Shown piece by piece: positions 38,904-49,042 of a stretch of DNA of 64,000 nt (position 1 is its first letter; each line of letters begins with the position of its first letter). A program made the position numbers and the translations under genes. Below the pieces are notes generated by a model, which made no database searches, had not been told where the DNA came from, and worked only from the letters and a program-made list of their open reading frames with translations. This stretch comes from CAJQHK01 sp038142525. Lineage in GTDB: Bacteria; Pseudomonadota; Alphaproteobacteria; Rickettsiales; UBA1997. The stretch spans positions 1-64,000 of the forward strand of contig JAYQKE010000006.1 in the NCBI GenBank assembly GCA_038142525.1, written 5' to 3'.

Positions 38904-40090
38904 ATGAGAAGATTACAAGATCAAATAGTTACTAATAAAAATATTCTATTAAGAGTTGATTTTAATGTCCCTGTCAAAGATGGCACCATTCTCGATGATA
39001 TCAGAATCAAAAAATGCCTACCAACTTTAAAATATCTTTTAGAAAATCAGGCTAAAATCATCATAATTTCGCATTTTGGCAGGCCTAAGGGGCAAAAAAA
39101 TCCAGATTTTTCCCTAAAAATTATTTTCAAGAGATTGCAAGAATTATTATCTGAGGCAAAAATTAATTTTATTGAAGATTGCATTGGAGAAAAAGTGGAG
39201 CAAGCAGTAGAAAAAACTAATTATGGTGAAATTTTATTACTTGAAAATTTGCGTTTTTACCAAGAAGAAACTGAAAATGACCCTGATTTTGCCCAAAAAT
39301 TATCCTCTCTAGCCAATCTTCACATTAATGAAGCCTTTTCTTGTTGTCACAGAGCGCACGCTTCAATTGTTGGTGTGGCAAATTACATTAAATCCTGCGC
39401 TGGATTTTTGCTTCAAGATGAAATTGACAATTTAGAAAATCTCTTATCACAGCCCAAAAAACCAATCTTAGCCATTGTTGGTGGTTCAAAAATTTCTACC
39501 AAAATTGATCTTCTCAATAATCTTATCAAAAAGGCTGATTACATTTTTGTTGCTGGTGGCATGGCCAACACCTTCCTTTATGCGTTGGATAAAAATATTG
39601 GCAAATCTATTTTTGAGAAAGATCTAGCACCAATCGCTTTAGAGATTATGGCCAATGCTAAAAAATATGGCTCAAAAATTATCCTACCAAGTGATATTGC
39701 TAGCTCCAGTAATTTAGATGATATTTCTGATTTTAAAATTTCTGATATTAATGATATTTCTGATCAGGAAATTATTGCTGATATTGGCCCTAAAACTCTA
39801 AAAATTTTAGAGGAAAAACTTAATACAGTAAAAACCTTGATTTGGAATGGTCCGCTGGGCATTACTGAAATTAAAGAATTTTCTTTGCTGGCACTAATAA
39901 TTTAGCCAAAATTGTGGCCCATAAAACGGGGAAGGGTGAGTTAATTTCCGTTGCTGGGGGAGGGGATATTGTCTCCGCCCTAAATAAGGCCAATTTAGCT
40001 GAGCAATTTACTTACATTTCCACAGCTGGTGGCGCTTTCCTTGAATGGCTTGAGGGTAAGGAATTACCTGGTATTAGCGGCGTTTCTTGA
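38904..40090 (+). CDS. pgk: Phosphoglycerate kinase, frameshifted
   Basis: About 395 residues when joined. Motifs: LLRVDFNVPVKDG, ISHFGRPKG, LLENLRFY, EAFSCCHRAHASIVGV, and the hinge VGGSKISTKIDLLNNLI; after a one-base shift near 39890 the C-terminal end runs KTGKGELISVAGGGDIVSAL and STAGGAFLEWLEGKELPG. One T seems missing in TCTTTGC. PGK makes ATP from 1,3-bisphosphoglycerate. With eno it shows lower glycolysis or gluconeogenesis genes, which Rickettsia proper lacks. Confidence 0.92.
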
Positions 40091-40158
40091 TTTAGTCTTT
40101 ACTTTCAAAAGTAATAAATTTATCATCAGCCAGTCCGTTTTTAACTTAGTTCCAAAAT

Positions 40159-41727
40159 ATGGAAAATACGAAAAAAGATCCCAAAATGCTTAAGCCCAAA
40201 ATTTCAATTTTTGGCATTGGTGGTGCTTGTGGCAACGCCTTAAATAATATGATTCAATCTAATCTTGAAGGTGTTGAATTTATTGCTGTTAATACTGACT
40301 ATCAAGCATTGTCAGATTCCCCTTGTCGCTAGCCGTATTCAATTAGGTGAAGAACTGACTAGAGGTCTTGGTGCTGGCTCATTTCCTGATGTTGGTCGTA
40401 AAGCCGCTGAAGAAAGTAAAAATGAAATTTTAGAATATATTGAAGGTAGTAGCATGGTTTTTGTTACTGCTGGTATGGGTGGCGGTACTGGAACGGGAGC
40501 CTCTCCTGTTATTGCTAAACTTGCTAAAGAAAAGGATATCTTAACAGTTGCGGTAGTTACTAAGCCATTTCATTTTGAAGGTAAGGGTCGTATGGATGTT
40601 GCTGAAGAAGGCATAGAGGAATTAAAGAAATATGTTGATACCATCATTGTTATTCCCAATCAAAATCTATTTCGAATCTCTAATGAGCAGACAACTTTTG
40701 AATCGGCTTTTAAAATGGCCGATGATATTCTTCATACTGGCGTTAGGGGAATTACTGATCTTATTGTTAAGCCTGGTTTGATTAATCTTGATTTTGCTGA
40801 TATTCGTACCATTATGACTAAGGGTGGCAAGGCTATTATGGGTACTGGTGAGGCTAGTGGTGACGAAAGAGCGACAATTGCTTGCGAGGTCGCAATTTCT
40901 AATCCTCTTTTAGATGATATTTCAATTAAGGGTGCTAAAGGTGTTTTGGTTAATATGACTGGTGGTACCGACATGACTTTATTTGAAGCTGATATGGCTG
41001 TTAATAGAATTAGAAAAGAAGTTGATAAAAATGCTACAATTATTTTTGGTACGGCCTTTAAGGAGGATATGGAAGGTCAAATTAGAATTTCTGTTGTTGC
41101 AACTGGTATCGAAATTTCTGATCAGGCTGAGGCAGATCTTGCTCCAAAAGTTATGACTATTGATGAGGTCAAGAGTGATAAGGATAGTGATGAGGATGTA
41201 ATTAATAGCCTTTCAAAGAAGAAAAATACCTTCTTTGATCCAGGTATTGCTAAAAAACCTGGAGTTGAGCAGGATCAAGAGGATCAAGAATCAGAAAAAA
41301 ATGAAAAAGATTTAATTGATGAAAAAAATACTGAAGATTTTAATTTAGAGGATGATAATTCAACTGATAATGATCAAACCTTAGCATTTGATCCAGCTAA
41401 TGATCATGATGATATTGAATTTAAAAATATTGTTGAGGAAATTTCAAAAATAGAAGAGATGGAAAATTCTAAAGAAGATGAAAAAAAATCTAATAAAAAA
41501 GAAAAATCTTCTTTTGGTTTATTTTCTTTTATGAATAAAAAAAAAAAAATAGCTCAGACAAAAAATCTAAAAAAAACAAGGAAGAGAAAATTATTAAAGA
41601 AAAATTAGAGAAAGTAGAAGTTAAAAAAGAAGAAATAAAAGAATCTCCTAATTCCTTAGATAAAAAAGATGTTGATAATTCGATGGATGATATTCTATCG
41701 GTTCCAGCTTTTTTAAGAAAGAAGTAG
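40159..41727 (+). CDS. ftsZ: FtsZ, cell-division tubulin homologue, two frameshifts
   Basis: From ATG 40159: ISIFGIGGACGNALNNM, VEFIAVNTDYQAL, then after an extra C near 40322 the frame continues IQLGEELTRGLGAGSFPDVG, GMGGGTGTGASPVIA (tubulin signature), and NQNLFRISNEQTTF. The long acidic linker reaches a run of 13 A's at 41537-41549; in the phase reached by one more A the tail ends DDILSVPAFLRKK at TAG 41725-41727, matching the conserved C-terminal peptide that binds FtsA and ZapA. Without that slip the frame ends early at 41608. FtsZ is the Z-ring GTPase and is normally essential. Confidence 0.93.
41537..41549 (+). other. 13-base poly-A slip site in ftsZ
   Basis: A run of 13 A's in the linker of ftsZ. 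As read, it puts the conserved C-terminal peptide out of frame; 14 A's would put it in frame. Runs this long cause slippage of polymerase and of sequencing chemistry alike. Confidence 0.7.
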
Positions 41728-41738
41728 AGATATTTTAG

Positions 41739-42614
41739 ATGATAACAAATGATCATTTTTTCTTAAATATCAATAAAAATAAAGGCTATTCTTCTGCAAA
41801 AATCGTCGCCATAATTAAAAAGATTTTAGGGGCAAAAAAAGTTGGCCATGCAGGAACTCTTGATCCAATTGCTACTGGAGTTTTACCCATCGCTGTCAAT
41901 AAAGCTACTAAAATAATAGATTACATTCAAGCTAAGGAAAAAGAATATTACGCCGAAATTAAATGGGGAGAAAAAAGAGATACTGATGATATTGAAGGAA
42001 AAATAACAGCTTTTTCTATTAAAAGACCGACAAATTTAGAGATTTTGTCAGTAATTTCTAATTTTTTAGGAAAAATAGAACAAACTCCTCCAGAATTTTC
42101 AGCTATTAAGATCGGCGGAAAAAGATCTTATCAATTGGCAAGGGATGGTCAGAAGCCTAAATTAAAATCAAGATTAATATTCATTAAAGAAATTAGGCTA
42201 ATTTTCAATAATAGCAAAAAAGCCGGTTTTTTTATTAAATGCTCTAAGGGAACTTATATTAGGTCCTTTGCCAGAGATTTAGCAGAAAAATTAAATTCTT
42301 TTGGATATATTTCTAAATTAGTTAGATTAAAAGTTGGTAATTTTTGCCATAATCAAACAATTTCACTTGATAAGTTAAAAATATTATCTAAATTGGAAAG
42401 GACTGGTTTTAAGATACAATCTGCTAGGATATTAGGATTATCTAATATGGAAGTTGATGATGATATTGTATTTAAACTTGGTTGTGGTCAAAAAATCTCA
42501 TTACCCATTCCTTTTTATGAAGATCAATTTATTAATTTAATTAATAAAAATAAATTGGTAGCTATTATTAATATTAGGGCTGGCGAGATCGACAGGATTG
42601 TAAGATTCCTATAG
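41739..42614 (+). CDS. truB: TruB, tRNA pseudouridine-55 synthase
   Basis: An intact 291-residue enzyme. The catalytic Asp is in VGHAGTLDPIATGVLPI; KATKIIDYIQAKEKEYYAEI, PPEFSAIKIGGKRSYQLAR and CSKGTYIRSFARDLAE are the other family blocks. It makes pseudouridine at position 55 of tRNA T-arms. It starts 12 bases after ftsZ and is followed by rpsO and pnp, an arrangement (truB-rpsO-pnp) widespread in proteobacteria. Confidence 0.95.
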   Translation: MITNDHFFLNINKNKGYSSAKIVAIIKKILGAKKVGHAGTLDPIATGVLPIAVNKATKIIDYIQAKEKEYYAEIKWGEKRDTDDIEGKITAFSIKRPTNLEILSVISNFLGKIEQTPPEFSAIKIGGKRSYQLARDGQKPKLKSRLIFIKEIRLIFNNSKKAGFFIKCSKGTYIRSFARDLAEKLNSFGYISKLVRLKVGNFCHNQTISLDKLKILSKLERTGFKIQSARILGLSNMEVDDDIVFKLGCGQKISLPIPFYEDQFINLINKNKLVAIINIRAGEIDRIVRFL

Positions 42615-42640
42615 TCACAAAATATAAAAATTACTAAATA

Positions 42641-42910
42641 ATGACATTAAATACAGAAGTTAAATCTAAAATAATAAAAGAATATCAAACTGCCGAATCT
42701 GATACTGGTTCTGTTGAAGTGCAATGTGCCATATTAACTGAAAGAATTAAAGGTTTAACTGAACATCTTAAGGAGCATAAGAAAGATCACTCATGTCGAA
42801 GAAGCCTTTTAATATTAGTAAATCAAAGAAAAAAATTATTAGGATATCTTAAACAAAAATCTACAGTAAGATATGATGATATCATTAATAAATTATCTCT
42901 TAGAAAATAG
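42641..42910 (+). CDS. rpsO: Ribosomal protein S15
   Basis: An intact 89-residue S15 protein: DTGSVEVQCAILTERIKGLTEHLKEHKKDHSCRRSL is the signature, followed by LVNQRKKLLGYLKQKS. It binds the central domain of 16S rRNA and in many bacteria represses its own messenger RNA. The order truB-rpsO-pnp is the common one. Confidence 0.97.
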   Translation: MTLNTEVKSKIIKEYQTAESDTGSVEVQCAILTERIKGLTEHLKEHKKDHSCRRSLLILVNQRKKLLGYLKQKSTVRYDDIINKLSLRK

Positions 42911-42962
42911 TAAATGAACTACCAATCTTGGTATGTTCAAATGTAAATAAATTAAAAAATAT

Positions 42963-45164
42963 ATGTTTAACGAAATTAAAAAGGAAATCACATGGGGTGG
43001 TCACAAATTATCTCTAGAAACTGGCAAAGTAGCAAGGCAGGCTTCTGGATCGGTAATTGCCAAAATGGGTGATACTTCAGTTCTTTGCGCAGTAACTGTT
43101 GGTAAAAAACCTTTAGAGGGAGCTGATTTTTTACCACTTACCATCAATTATATTGAAAAATATTATGCTTCAGGAAAAATTCCTGGTGGTTTTTTCAAAA
43201 GAGAGGCTAAACCTTCCGAGCTTGCAACTTTAACTTCTAGACTTATCGATAGACCAATTAGACCATTATTTCCTAGTAATTTTAGAAATGAAATTAATGT
43301 TATTTGTCAGCTTTTATCATATGATAAAAAATGTAATCCTGACATTGTAGCGATGATTGGTGCTTCTGCCGCTCTTCACATATCTGAAGCTCCTTTCTTA
43401 GAAGCTATTTCTGGTGCTAGAGTTGGTTATATTGATGGATAATATGTTCTAAATCCAGACTCTGCTACATTACAAAATAGTGAGTTAGATTTAATAGTTG
43501 CTGGTACTAAAAATTCTGTATTAATGGTTGAATCTGAAGCTGCAGAATTATCAGAAGAAATTATGCTTGGAGCTGTAAAATTTGGTCATGAGCAATTTCA
43601 ACCGGTTATTGAAATTATTAATCAATTAAAAGAAGAAGCGGGCAAAGAAGAAGTTAAATCTGAAGTTAAAGATGACTCCAAAATTAATGATGAAATCAAA
43701 GATTTTTCTGCATCTAAGATTGAAACTGCTTACAAAGTTCAAGATAAGCAAGAGAGGGTTACTCTACTTGATGATATTAAATCTGAAATTACCGAAAAAT
43801 TCTTAGATGAAGATAATGCTATTGGAGTTAATAAAATTGACTCCATATTTAAAAATCTTTCTAAAGATATTGTTAGAGGTTCAATTTTACAAGATAAGGT
43901 TAGAATTGATGGTAGATCACCTGAAGATGTTAGGCAAATTAAGGCTGAAGTTGGTGTCTTACCTCAAGTTCATGGTTCAGCATTATTTACTAGGGGCGAA
44001 ACTCAAGCTTTAGTTATTACAACTATCGGATCTTCTAGAGATGAGCAAATGGTTGATGGCGTTGATGGTAGCGTTACCAAAGAAACATTAATGTTACATT
44101 ACAATTTCCCTCCATATTCTGTTGGTGAAGTTGGTTATTTAAAACCTCCTGGAAGAAGAGAAATTGGTCATGGTAAATTAGCTCTTAGAGCTATTAGCCC
44201 AGTTTTCCCTAGCTATGATGATTTTCAATGTGTAACTAGAATTGTCTCTGAAATTACTGAATCAAATGGTTCTAGCTCTATGGCTACTGTTTGCGGTTCT
44301 TCATTATCTTTAATGGATGCTGGTGTTCCTCTTGCTAAGCCAGTTTCTGGTATTGCTATGGGTCTAATTAAAGAAGGTGATTCTTATGTGGTTTTATCTG
44401 ACATAATGGGCGATGAAGATCATCTTGGTGATATGGATTTTAAAGTTGCAGGTACTGATGATGGTATTACAGCTTTACAGATGGATATTAAAATTTCTGG
44501 TATTAGCTATGAAATTATGGAAACGGCTCTTGGTCAGGCAAAATCTGGTAGAGGTCATATTCTATCTAAAATGGCTGAAGCTCTTTCTGCTCCAAGAGAA
44601 GATTTAAATAGTAACATACCTAAAAGTGAATCTATTAAAATATCTCCAAAGAAAATCAAAGATCTAATTGGTCCAAAAGGTAAAAATATCAAATCAATTT
44701 GTGAGCAAACTGGTGTGGTCATTGATGTTGATCAAAGTGGGGTTGTTAAATTATCTTCTAGCGATCCTGAAATGATGGAGAAGGCTATTATAATGATTAA
44801 AGAATCAGTTTTTGAGCCAGAAGTTGGTGACATTTATGAAGGTACAGTAGTAAAGATAATTAATGCTGGTGCATTTGTGAATATCTTTAATAATAAGGAT
44901 GGTTTTGTTCATATTTCAGAACTTGCTAATCATCGTGTTGATTTTGTTGAGGATATTGTTAATGAAGGAGATATCGTTAAAGTTAAGGTCATTGGTTTTG
45001 ATAAAAAGTTCAGACCTAAATTAAGTTATCGTTTGATTGATCAAGAGACTGGCGAAGATATATCTCACCTTGTTGAAAATTCTGACAATGGTCAGAGAGA
45101 TGATTATGAAAAAGAGGAGGTAAAACCTCCAAAAAAAGAGGTTTTTTTGGTTAATCTAAATTGA
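42963..45164 (+). CDS. pnp: Polynucleotide phosphorylase, in-frame stop
   Basis: About 733 residues: two RNase PH domains, an alpha-helical linker, a KH domain (IKDLIGPKGKNIKSICEQ) and an S1 domain (GTVVKIINAGAFVNI, GFVHISELA). The first half has GADFLPLTINYIEKYYASGK and GGFFKREAKPSE; the catalytic half has RREIGHGKLALRAI and DILGDEDHLGDMDFKV-type sequence as MGDEDHLGDMDFK. A single TAA at 43440-43442 interrupts DG-x-YVLNP where Glu or Lys is usual; both sides are in one frame. It degrades and trims RNA. The last codons overlap a transcription terminator. Confidence 0.95.
45123..45148 (+). terminator. Rho-independent terminator overlapping pnp end
   Basis: AAACCTC (45123-45129) pairs with GAGGTTT (45138-45144), with an A-rich loop and T's to 45148. 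It lies inside the last codons of pnp, before the stop at 45162-45164. Confidence 0.75.
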
Positions 45165-45170
45165 GATAAC

Positions 45171-45229
45171 GGCCCAAACTTTAAAGAGACTTTCGCTATG
45201 ATCTTAAAAATTCTTCTTAAAGTTTGGCC
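45171..45229 (+). repeat. Inverted repeat spanning next start codon
   Basis: GGCCCAAACTTTAAAG (45171-45186) and CTTAAAGTTTGGCC (45216-45229) are near-perfect inverted arms with about 29 bases between them. The ATG of the next gene (45198) lies in the loop, so folding could affect its translation. Confidence 0.4.
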
Positions 45230-45464
45230 AGCCTTGTTACCAATAATCTTATATATCATTTGGAATTTTCTTGTAAAAAAATTATTGATTAAAATTTTTA
45301 CGAAGAAAGATTATATAGAAGCCAATTATCAAGATCTTAATGAGGATCAGAAAAAAAATGAAACATCTCCATATTCTCTAAAAAATAAGCAATTTATTTT
45401 TGTTATTTATCTTAGTTTGATTTTCTTAATCATCTCTTTCCTTTCCTTCGCCTTACAGAGTTAA
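45198..45464 (+). CDS. Small membrane protein, DUF6111-like
   Basis: An 88-residue protein with two membrane helices, one at residues 8-28 (VWPALLPIILYIIWNFLV) and one near the C-terminus, joined by a charged linker. The LPxxLYxxW pattern in the first helix resembles small alphaproteobacterial proteins of DUF6111. No function is known. The start lies inside an inverted repeat, following pnp after a terminator. Confidence 0.55.
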   Translation: MILKILLKVWPALLPIILYIIWNFLVKKLLIKIFTKKDYIEANYQDLNEDQKKNETSPYSLKNKQFIFVIYLSLIFLIISFLSFALQS

Positions 45465-45482
45465 AATTAGTGGTCCGAATTT

Positions 45483-45536
45483 TTTGGGGAGCATTTCTTT
45501 TATCCTTTACATTGTAGTTAATTTATGCCCCCCAGA
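45483..45536. terminator. Stem-loop between convergent genes
   Basis: TTTGGGGAGCAT (45483-45494) and ATGCCCCCCAGA (45525-45536) are inverted arms with about 30 bases between them, lying between the convergent small membrane protein and RhuM-Fic genes. A two-way terminator is the likely role. Confidence 0.35.
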
Positions 45537-45550
45537 ATTAAATCCTTACT

Positions 45551-46503
45551 TCAATTCTTAATTAAATTAATAATCAGATCTATCATTAAATCCTTCTCTT
45601 TTGGATTGCTATTTGCAACAAGCAAAGCAATAGCAATTAAGGCGTTATCATTAATTTTTAATTCTCCATTAATTTTAAGATTGTGTTTATTTTTTTCTAA
45701 AAACCAAATAAACATAAAAGCTCCAATTCTCTTATTGCCATCAGAAAATGGATGATTTTTTATTATTAAATAGAGAAGATTACCAGCTTGCTCTTCAATT
45801 GAAGGATAAAGATAATCGCCAGCAAAAGTTTGTAAAATATTACCCAAAATTCCTTCTAAAGCATTATCTTTTTGATTACCAAATAATTCTGACGCTTCTT
45901 TTTTTGTAATTAATTCTTTTTTAGATTCACAATAGCATTAACAGCTTCGTCATAATTTATCTCATAAGTGATATTTTTAGATAAATCATTTTTAGATAAA
46001 TCATTAGAATCAAATTTACTAAGAAGGGAAAAACTTTTATTGTAATTTTTGATAATTTCTAAAAGACCTTTAGCTTCATCAATATTAGAAATTTGTTTGG
46101 TAGTAATTAGCTCAATAGTTTGATGTAATTGCTCTAATCTTCTTTCATTAATAGTATAACCCTTTTTAAGATGATTTTTGAGGAGTTTGGTTGCCCATTT
46201 TCTAAATTCGGTTCCTTGTTTAGAGTTGACCCTATAACCAACTGACAAAATAGCATCAAGATTAAAATATTCTACAAGATATGTTTTACCATCGCTAGCA
46301 GTTGTTGCATTTTTTGCAACAGCTTGATTTTTATCCAACTCTTCTATCTTAAATATTTTATTTAAATGTCTAGAAATTACAGATTTATCTCTGTCAAAAA
46401 GGGATGATATTTGATTTAATGAGAGCCAAACAGTGTCACCATCAAAATTAACATTAATTTCTGTTTGGATATTTTTAGAAGTGTAAATTTCAATTTTATT
46501 CAT
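45551..46503 (-). CDS. RhuM-Fic fusion protein, frameshifted
   Basis: From ATG 46503 the N-terminal 200 residues match the RhuM family (VWLSLNQISSLFDRDKSVISRH, LVEYFNLDAILSVGYRVNS, FRKWATKLLKNHL). The frame ends at 45910, but in the next phase it continues ELITKKEASELFGNQ to a Fic domain with the core HPFSDGNKRIGAFMF, ending at 45551. One A looks missing in an A-run near 45930. Fic domains transfer AMP or other groups to proteins; RhuM-Fic fusions occur in many bacteria and may act as toxin-like or host-directed proteins. An inhibitory (S/T)xxxE(G/N) helix is not obvious. A MITE sits just upstream. Confidence 0.8.
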
Positions 46504-46535
46504 AGCTTAAAAATTGTGGTTAATATTAATCTATA

Positions 46536-46706
46536 GGAACCTCTGAAAAACTAAAATATGTATTTAGCAAAATCGATCTTTCCCCCCTTTTTTTAGCATA
46601 AATTTAGTTTTTTATGGCACAATATGTTCATATTGCACCAAAAAGAAACACAATTTCTGCTAAAAAATGATCTAAAAATTCCAATTTTTAGTTTTTCAGA
46701 GGTTCC
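46536..46706. mobile_element. 171-bp MITE, copy B
   Basis: Almost identical to the copy at 28421-28591, with the same ends and internal palindrome. It is flanked by TATA on each side (46532-46535 and 46707-46710), a 4-base target duplication. It lies 33 bases upstream of the RhuM-Fic start and may carry or disrupt its promoter. Confidence 0.9.
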
Positions 46707-46834
46707 TATATTCTATTTTTTAATAACCAATAATCAACCCCATCAAGTAAAACTTCTCTTATGCTAGACTTGGAACCAAATCATTCATTACTGCTTTTAT
46801 GACCGTTTTTCTAGTTGATTCTCCGTAAGAAATA

Positions 46835-47086
46835 TTATTTATCTTCAAATTCCTTTAAAAATTCTACCCCATATTTTATAGAATTATTTTCAAATCTTAC
46901 CCCTGCATTTTCAAAAGCATTAATCAATTTTTCTAATGTCGAAACTCTTAATTCTCTAACTCCTCTTTCAAAATCAGCAATTGTAGTTGCAGATATAGAT
47001 GATTTACTAGCAAGATCATTTTGCTTCCATCCTAAAAGCTCTCTAGCTGCTCTACATTGTTTGTAAGTAATTATTACTCTACTCAT
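46835..47086 (-). CDS. XRE-family transcriptional regulator
   Basis: An intact 83-residue helix-turn-helix protein: IITYKQCRAARELLGWKQND, then LASKSSISATTIADFERGVR and LINAFENAGVRFE. It is a paralogue of the gene at 15295-16925 that is split by an IS. On the opposite strand, 200 bases away, starts a histidine kinase gene, the same layout as at 16925/17058. No signal-sensing domain is present; it probably binds its own promoter region or that of the kinase. Confidence 0.85.
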   Translation of the reverse strand: MSRVIITYKQCRAARELLGWKQNDLASKSSISATTIADFERGVRELRVSTLEKLINAFENAGVRFENNSIKYGVEFLKEFEDK

Positions 47087-47945
47087 ATTTAATGTTTTTC
47101 TTGACTAATAGTATTTCTACACCTATTATCTTGTGTAATTATACTGTTTTATTGGTTTTTTAATATTTAGCTAGAAAAAGCAAACCCCTTTCTGCTATCT
47201 AAAATTATCATAATTTATCTTAGGTTATTAGCCAATAAAAGCAATATAAGAGATAATGTTTTTACCAATCAATTTATCTTAAACCCATGAATGAAAGCAA
47301 TCTAAAATCCCTTGCTGGCTCCATTGCCCATGAATCTCGCAATTCCCTTGCTGCTATTAAGCAAATATCTGAATTATTACCCCTTTCATAAATTAGTAGA
47401 CTTTTAGAATTTAAGCTCTTATAATATTGTGTATGGAAATACAAAATATTAGGAATTTATCTCAGGAGTCAAAAATGTTAATCAGAAAACAAGCCGTTGC
47501 TTGTATTGTTGAAAAGAAAATGAGTTGGAAGGAAGTAATGGAAATATTTTCTATTGGCAGGTCATCCCTTGGAAAGTGGTTAAAAGAATATAGATTACAT
47601 GGTGAAGATGGATTAAACATTAAAAATAAAGTTGGCAGACCTCCTCAAACCATCTCCAAGCTCAAGCCATGTCAATGTGCTAATATTGTTAGAATAATAA
47701 CTGATAATAATCCTCAACAGTTAAAATTTCCTTTTGCTTTATGGACTATAAAGGAACCTCTGAAAAACCAATTATCTAATTTATAGATTTGAAACTGTTT
47801 AATTTTGTTATTTTTGCCAAAGTTTAGCAAAGTTATTTTATAAAATTTTGTTTGAATTTATTTGATAAAAATAGCCAGAAAAGCTTGATTTATCTAGCTT
47901 TTTTGCTTATTATTGATATATTAAATTCAAATAAAATATATAATT

Positions 47946-48908
47946 ATGGCAACCCAGCAATCATTTTTTTCATTAGCAATTTCTGGTAGAAAATTAAGAG
48001 CGGAGAAGTTTCTTAATCAAATGACGGATATTATTCCATGGCAAAGATTGATTGATAAGATAGAGCCTTTTTATCCTAATGGTACTAGTGATTACGGTGG
48101 CAGGAAGGTGACAGATTTATTATTAATATTTAAGATTCATTTGTTACAGCAGTGGTTTGGTCTTAGTGATCCAGCTATGGAGGATGCTATATATGATAGA
48201 ATAAGTTTTCAAAAATTCTTAAATATTGATATTGGTATTGATAATGTTCCGGATGAGACTGTGATATTGAGATTCCGTCATTTATTGGAAAAGCATAATT
48301 TATCGTCGATTATATTTAACGAGGTAAATTCATATCTTGAAGAGAATGATCTTTTGTTGAAGGAGGGTACGATAACTGATGCGACATTAATATCTGCTCC
48401 AACTAGTACAAAAAACAAGAAGAGGAAAAGGGACCAAGAGATGTCTTCTACCAAGAAAGGGAAGAATTATTATTTTGGCATGAAGTCTCATATTGGTGTG
48501 CAAACTAAGGGTAAGCCAATTATTCATTCTATTGTCACGACGACAGCTAAAGATCATGATTCTACTAAAACAGAGGAGTTATTACATGGTGATGAAACTT
48601 CTTTATTTGGTGACAAGGCCTATGATGATAAGGCAATAAAAAGATTTTGTAGGAATCACAATATATTTTATGGTATAACCAATAGAGCTAAATCTAACAA
48701 AAAACTTTCAAATAAGCAAAAAAAGAGGAATAAACAATTTTCATCAGTTCGAGCTAAAGTTGAACATCCATTTCAAATTATAAAGCATCTTTGGGGCTAT
48801 AGAAAGGTTAGATATAATGGTTTACAAAAGAATACTAATCAATTACAAATGCTATCATCCCTTGCTAATCTCTATATGGTTAGAAAAATACTACCAAATA
48901 CAGCGTAA
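47946..48908 (+). CDS. IS5-family transposase
   Basis: An intact 320-residue DDE transposase: TITDATLISAPTSTKN (first Asp), HSIVTTTAKDHDSTKTEELL, SLFGDKAYDD (second Asp) and RAKVEHPFQIIKHLWGYRKV (Glu). The N-terminal HTH region has LLLIFKIHLLQQWFGLSD and PDETVILRFRHLLEKH. It belongs to the IS5 branch distinct from the 352-residue transposase at 15649. Being intact, it could act in trans on the MITEs that share the ends of this IS. Confidence 0.95.
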   Translation: MATQQSFFSLAISGRKLRAEKFLNQMTDIIPWQRLIDKIEPFYPNGTSDYGGRKVTDLLLIFKIHLLQQWFGLSDPAMEDAIYDRISFQKFLNIDIGIDNVPDETVILRFRHLLEKHNLSSIIFNEVNSYLEENDLLLKEGTITDATLISAPTSTKNKKRKRDQEMSSTKKGKNYYFGMKSHIGVQTKGKPIIHSIVTTTAKDHDSTKTEELLHGDETSLFGDKAYDDKAIKRFCRNHNIFYGITNRAKSNKKLSNKQKKRNKQFSSVRAKVEHPFQIIKHLWGYRKVRYNGLQKNTNQLQMLSSLANLYMVRKILPNTA

Positions 48909-48988
48909 CAAGGGATAAATGTGTCTAATTTAGCCAAAAATGGTAAAATTAGACAAGAAACTAGAGAAATTACCACAAATAATGCCTA

Positions 48989-49042
48989 AATTTGGATAAA
49001 GATTGTTAATTTTTAACAAAATTAGCAATCTTTATCCAAATT
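48989..49042. terminator. Long stem-loop after IS5-like transposase
   Basis: AATTTGGATAAAGATTG and its complement CAATCTTTATCCAAATT form a stem of about 22 bases with minor mismatch near the loop. It lies behind the transposase gene and before the right end of the IS and is a probable terminator. Confidence 0.65.

Noticed and set aside
45551..46503. Two separate genes, a RhuM gene and a Fic gene
   Set aside because: The sequence between them reads as one continuous protein in a single shifted phase, so one fusion gene with a missing A is simpler.
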